A DNA stretch of 64,000 nucleotides from Amblyomma americanum (lineage: Eukaryota > Arthropoda > Arachnida > Ixodida > Ixodidae): contig NC_135498.1 of NCBI RefSeq assembly GCF_052857255.1, forward strand, positions 90,404,757 through 90,468,756. Reading direction: 5' to 3'. Under the pieces are notes generated by a model. That model saw nothing but the letters and a program-made list of their open reading frames with translations. It did not search any database and was not told where the DNA came from. Position 1 is the first letter of the stretch; each line of letters opens with the position of its first letter. A program made the position numbers and the translations under genes. Below are positions 59,318 to 64,000 of this stretch, piece after piece.

Positions 59318-59917
59318 ATGTCGGATGATGTGTATAAGGTGAAGCTGCAACGATGTGCTGCAGCTAAGAAGCGGCGGCGTGCGGAAGAAACGGATGAAGA
59401 GCGGGAACAACGTTTAGCTAAACGACGTGCATATTATGCAGCCAGGCGAATGCGTTCAACATCTCTTGATCTGGGTGCATCTACAAATATCATGTACGCT
59501 CTCAATGCTGACGCGACTTTGGCGACACCTGATCGTTCGACAGCAAGCCTTATGGATGCTTTAAATGGCGACGAGACTGCATCTACATGTTCGATGAGCA
59601 GTATGGAACTCTACAACCTGAACAGAAGACGACGACGTGCTGAATAAATGCCTGAACAGAGTGAGCAACGCCTTGCCAGGGAAAGAGAGCGAGATGCTGC
59701 TAGGAAAGCGAAGCATAACGACTCGAGAAGAAAGCGCCAAGCGGAAGAATCACCCGAAGCGAAAGCTCAACAATTGAAGAAGCGACGAGACAAATCTCTT
59801 GCTAAGGCTGGTGTGGTTCAACTGGATGGGGACATTGCACTTCAACGACGTGAAGCGCATGCGCGAAGAGTCAAGGAGTGTGAACCCGCAACTCGTGAAT
59901 TTCACAGACGCTTTTGA
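59318..59917 (+). pseudogene. STPR-like repeat protein with one in-frame stop
   Basis: A single frame of 200 codons, interrupted only by TAA at codon 110 (59645-59647). It contains three related blocks: RRAEETDEEREQRLAKRR at residues 20-37, a second at about 107-130 (EQSEQRLARERERDAARK after the stop), and a third at 140-163 (QAEESPEAKAQQLKKRR). In all three the Ala-to-Leu spacing is 11 residues, and the stop falls on a conserved Glu, so one base change created it. The composition is Arg/Lys/Glu-rich. The pattern resembles the 23-residue STPR DNA-binding repeats known from arthropods; that family call is inference. Residues 45-100 are not repeat-like. Confidence 0.6.
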
Positions 59918-59935
59918 CATCCGTGGGGTACAGTA

Positions 59936-60339
59936 TATTTTAAGGCGAAAGCATTGAATGACTCATACTCTCTGTGTCCGCCCGTCCGTCCATCCCTGAC
60001 ACTCCAACTCGTGATCAGAAAAAAACATTCTGTGTGCACAATGGGATTCGAACCACCATACTTCCGTGCCGCAGCTGAGCGTGCCAACAACTACGCTACT
60101 TGCTGCCAACGATTGTGTAGTTCTTCTTGTCTAGGACGCTGAAGAGTGTTTGCTGAAAGGCATCGAATCAAATGGATACCTCCCAAATGCCCTCCAGTGT
60201 CTCCAGCATTTAAGATTCACAGGCAATTGTGTACTTAATTAACGTCTTAACCACACATCAGTGGCACAAGCAGCAACTCCGCGCTAAAGGCTTTCGCCTC
60301 ACCGCACTGTAGGTCAACAAAGTGCACCTGAATTTTTTT
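59936..60339 (-). mobile_element. tRNA-containing repeat with GCGAAAGC ends (copy 2)
   Basis: Same family as 56468-56887. GCGAAAGC at 59945-59952 and its inverse GCTTTCGC at 60290-60297 mark the two ends. Plus-strand GGGATTCGAACC at 60042-60053 is the complement of a B box, and GTAGCGTAGTTG is the A box on the minus strand. It starts 19 bases after the STPR-like frame ends, so it may be part of the same larger element. Confidence 0.8.
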
Positions 60340-61560
60340 TCTTAGGGATGGACTACACTTTTCTTTCGAGGCCTTCTGCGCTTGGGCCGTTTCTCGCCTG
60401 AAAAACAGATTTAAAATAATCTGCGCTTACCAAAAGGTCTGCTAAGATATCTTAATTTCCGAGGTAGGTGTCACGATACCTTGAATATATTTGGAAGCGG
60501 TGAACTTCACTTTTGCAGCCCTTGATTTGTCCACTGTGTATCGTTCTATCCTGTGCACTCTCTCATAGAAGAGTGATTATTACTTCCTTCAAATATTTGT
60601 ACACAAAGGAAAATAACCATGGACTCGGAATAGAGTCGTGTGCTTTTCGGTTTCATGAATTCCAAACAAAGTAAATTACTTTTTCGTGAGCAATATTCTT
60701 TGTGCCTGCTATTCCGGGCCCGGGAACCTTCCTTTTCGATATAGTGTACTAGATTCTTTTCAATACTTTCAGCCGCAGCTTCAGCTTTCAATGCCATCAG
60801 TTCAATTTGCTTGTGAGTGCTTTCTTTGGATACCGCAAACGTTTCTGCTCCGAAAGGATTTCCTACTGGCCACTTAGTAGTTTTGGTATACACCTAATGG
60901 TTTCTAGTATTTTGCGTTCCAGTTTTTCCCACAGGGGACTAGGCTTTACCTCAACATCACCGGTGATGAGTATAACCAATTTCAACAAAGAAACCAGGAC
61001 TGCAACAGTTGAATCGAAGAATTGTGCATTGCCTCCAAACTAAAAAAAAAGGCGATTCAAAAACAAGGTGCAAGGATAACCCTGTCATAGGCTCCAATGT
61101 TGCGAATGTTTTTGGGCATTCGGACTACTACGAATACCAGAATGCACCGCGGGAACGGTGTAGTTATGGCACTGAACAATAAGAAAGGTCTATTCTTGAC
61201 CGAAAAGCATGCAAGTTGTATGGAAGCATGGATAGGCTTCCATGCGTACATTGTTTGTTCATTTTATTTTGACAGAACTGGGTATACAGTACAGTACCGA
61301 ATATCACACATAGGTATAAATCACAGCCTAGGTCGACGAGGCAAAAGGCGTTTAATGCATGCCTGACGAGGCCTCGTCTCCGGAATATTGCATCAGGACA
61401 GACAAGTGGCCGATCGCGCCAAGAACAAGAAAGAATAATGAGAAAGCAATAACGCATTATAGCGAAAGCCTAATTGGCCATACTAGCCTCCAAAACAGTG
61501 CTCATTGCCTTACTGGAGAGCTTTATCAATGATATTCTGCGCAGTCGGAATTGTTGGCCC
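60340..61560. other. No recognisable gene
   Basis: Several open frames under 120 codons on both strands without motifs. GCGAAAGC occurs again at 61462-61469 without a recognisable partner. Confidence 0.35.
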
Positions 61561-61574
61561 CTCACAAGCAGTGG

Positions 61575-61765
61575 TGGGCGTCCTCACGAGGTCGAGCCCT
61601 CATGAGGGTGTCCTCACCGTCACCTCATGACGATTTTACTGCATGAGGTGAGGGAGGATAGGCGCATGAAAATTTGTGACGACGAGGGTGAGGAGGAAAG
61701 ACGGGGTGAGGTGAGGGCGAGGTAGAGAAGATATGATGAGATAAGGGGGAGGAAGGGTAAAATGC
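61575..61765. repeat. CCTCA/TGAGG-rich strand-switching tract
   Basis: From 61580 to 61630 CCTCA words dominate (TCCTCACCGTCACCTCATGA at 61611-61630). From 61641 TGAGG words dominate (GCATGAGGTGAGGGAGGA) until about 61765. The switch makes an imperfect inverted repeat around 61631-61640. Confidence 0.7.
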
Positions 61766-61769
61766 GCAG

Positions 61770-62920
61770 TCGGAGGGCGAAGGCGGTGGCCCGAGCCGTA
61801 CTCCGGGCTAACGTTTTTTATCTGTGCAGCCCGTTAAGAATTCCAGTTTTTAAGCGTTACTTTGAGAAAAGGTTCTTGGGGAAGAGGTAGTTTCTGCAGT
61901 CAGGAGATACACGAGGAGAGCACGAACGGCGGGCAGCTGCACGCCTCCATCGCCCTGACGTACTATACCGCTGGCAATGCTATGCCGAAAAAAGCGATCT
62001 AACTGAAGAAGCCTATTTCAAAAAATTGTGTAAAGTCTTAGGTGAAAAACCCTGTTTAGTGCGCTAACCAGAGGGCACTGGCCAGACCATACGGGTGGCC
62101 ACCGGTCCAACGGTAACCGTGGTACCACAGTCAACATTTTCATTATCAGCCACGAGTATGTCAGATGATCAGAGAGTAGAGTAAAACATGTCGAAATTAT
62201 ACTTAGTAGCGTTGTTGAATTCCGAAGTTCTAAGCCTTTTTTCCCGGAACGAAGTCTGATTTCAGATCAGTGAGGTTGATAAGCACTGGTTGCAGCGCAA
62301 ATAAATGGTTCTACGAAAATCCACTGTCTAATCAAAGACTGTTCGTGGTGTTGGTGTGAATTTTTTCCTTCACACTGTCACAGTTCAGTACAGTCGTGTC
62401 TTTTATTTTCTATTTTCGCTGTAATTCCGCTATAGGAAGGCGGTGCCGCAATGTCTGGTTGACAAAGGCAACTGCTGTAGTCTTCTCATGGAAATAAACC
62501 AGCAGCTTAACCAGCTTGTTCTGACTCAGCGACCGCTCCGCCTTGTATTATACGAGGTGCTAAAAAAGAAAATGTTGTACTGCTCTCAGTTTTCTTGCAG
62601 GCATGGTAAGGAATTAATTCTCAGCGTTTGGTTAATGCGTAGACGTGGAAGTAGATAAATCATGGGCGGTTTAGCTTGAGGTTAATGGTGAAATATCGTG
62701 CACTAGAACATTTAGCCCTGGTTTTGCATTGCTTATCTTGACATTCTATGCTTTTGATTGACCTGAACAGGCTTACTTTGGTTGATATATATGATATTAT
62801 TACGGAGAGGTCTCCACAAACAACTGCGCACCGGAGAGAGGTACTCTACGACCATAGGCTTTGCGAACGCTCACGCACACACACTTAGCAAGAGCACCGA
62901 TAGTCACTTCTTTGTCAGCG
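61770..62920. other. No recognisable gene; probable gypsy 3' LTR at the right
   Basis: No domain recognised. The minus-strand sequence just beyond the integrase stop, below 62928, should contain the LTR of the gypsy copy, but I cannot fix its limits. Confidence 0.35.
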
Positions 62921-62927
62921 GTTAACA

Positions 62928-64000
62928 CTACCCCGCGGCAAAGTCACCGTCCCGGTGAGGGCGAGGTGGTGGAGGTAGAGTGGGAATGGTATGGCTTAAG
63001 GCGGGCAACGTGCAAAATTTTGGAAGCAGATGTAGTGGAGGTGTCTTGGCATGGAGATGTGCAATCTCGTAGGTTACATCAGTCATTTGGCATAACACAT
63101 GGTAAGGGCCAGTGTAACAAGGCAGATGTTTTGCGCAGAAGCCCATATGGAGGAAGGGGAGCCAGAGGAGAACGAGGGAGCCGGGAGGATAGTGCACATC
63201 ACGGTGGATACTGTCGTAGTGGCGTTCTTGTGACCCCTGAGAGGCAGACAGTCGGTGACGAGCAACCTGGCAGGCGGAGTCGGCTTGTGCGATGGCATCA
63301 CGGTCATACGTACTCACGGAGTCGGCGGCGGAGGGCAGTAAGGTATCGATGGGTATAGTAATGGGTCTGGTCCAAAAAGAAGATAGAAGGGCGAGTACCC
63401 CGCGGTATCATGTCGAGAAGAGTTATAAGCGAATGTCACAAATGGTAGGCTAACGTCCAATTAGCGGTGATCATAAGAAATATAAATAGAGAGCATGTCA
63501 GTGAGAGTGCGATTGAGACGTCCCGTACGGCCGTTCGTGTAAAGGTGATAAACCGTAAGGAATTGGTGTCGAACGGAGTACGAACGAAAGATTTCGTTCA
63601 CGGGAGAGGAAGCAGTCACATGGGAGAGGAAGCAGTGGCGACGGTCGGTGAACAATTGTCGTGGGGCGCCGTGGTGTAGGAGGACATCGTGCAGGAGGAA
63701 GTCTGCCACGTCACTGTCGCAGCTGGTCGGGAGGACGCACGGGATCGCGTACCGCGAGGCATAGTTGTTGGTGACAGCGATTCATTTGTTCCCCAAGGTG
63801 GACACCGGGAAGGGCCCAAACAAGTCAAAGCCAACACGAGAAAACGGCTCGGACGGGACAGCTATTGGCTGTAAGTGTCCGGGAGGCAGAGACGAGGGCT
63901 TCTTTTGGCGTTGACAGCGCTCGCAAGCGGCCACATAGCGTTGGACAGAGTGGTAGAGGCGAGGCCAGAAGAAACGCCGACGAACGGGGGCGTACGTGCG
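62928..64000 (-). pseudogene. Ty3/gypsy integrase region, runs off the window
   Basis: On the minus strand from the window edge: CERCQRQKK (about 63930), the second half of the HHCC zinc module, then the integrase core with VADFLLHDVLLHHGAP and FTDRR (63690-63640). YTNGRTGRLNRTLTDML near 63520 has Gly where the catalytic Glu is expected. The C-terminal domain (63317-62930) has a clear GPY/F module (YTGPYHVLCQMTDVTYEIAH). Core and C-terminal domains lie in different frames. The family is distinct from the 42 kb copy. Reverse transcriptase and gag, if present, lie beyond 64000. Confidence 0.88.

Overview
The window looks like repeat-rich intergenic DNA from an arachnid, most likely a hard tick (Ixodidae). 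That is inference from several transposon families, above all tRNA-derived SINEs with a long body after a tRNA-like head. Also present are RTE/BovB, CR1-like and I-clade LINEs, a Penelope-like element and Ty3/gypsy elements. I see no convincing host protein-coding gene, no rRNA and no functional tRNA gene. Nothing suggests bacterial DNA.

Layout. From 1 to 10.1 kb the sequence is old and mostly unrecognisable, apart from an I-clade LINE tail near 3 kb. About 10.2-13.2 kb is a diverged, colinear duplicate of about 27.6-31.6 kb. The second copy later received SINEs and a Penelope-like fragment; the first received a small foldback retroposon. From 13.4 to 15.2 kb lie a LINE ORF1 remnant with a broken 2A-like motif and two tandem arrays. 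From 15.2 to 27 kb there is little beyond a worn SINE and an E-box cluster. From 31.9 to 36.6 kb, on the minus strand, is the best-preserved element: a CR1-like LINE with two uninterrupted ORFs and a repeated 60-bp block in its 5' region.

From 37 to 64 kb insertions lie inside insertions. They include a dead Ty3/gypsy pol with an RTE tail inserted in it, a broken RTE/BovB copy carrying a SINE and a foldback retroposon, a gypsy gag remnant, and a SINE split in two by another element. A CR1/L2-like LINE is interrupted by a tRNA-containing repeat, and a second gypsy pol runs off the right edge.

The most interesting theme is a set of small elements at 38.4, 45.3, 52.9 and 59.1 kb. Each begins with a short GC-loop-GC hairpin, in most cases GCGAAAGC or GCGAAGC. 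They carry CRE-like sites (TGACGTCA or near variants), three of them in tandem repeats, and at two loci an ATG reading frame follows. One frame encodes a charged protein with repeats of STPR type. The 52.9 kb element sits inside a SINE, so it was mobile.
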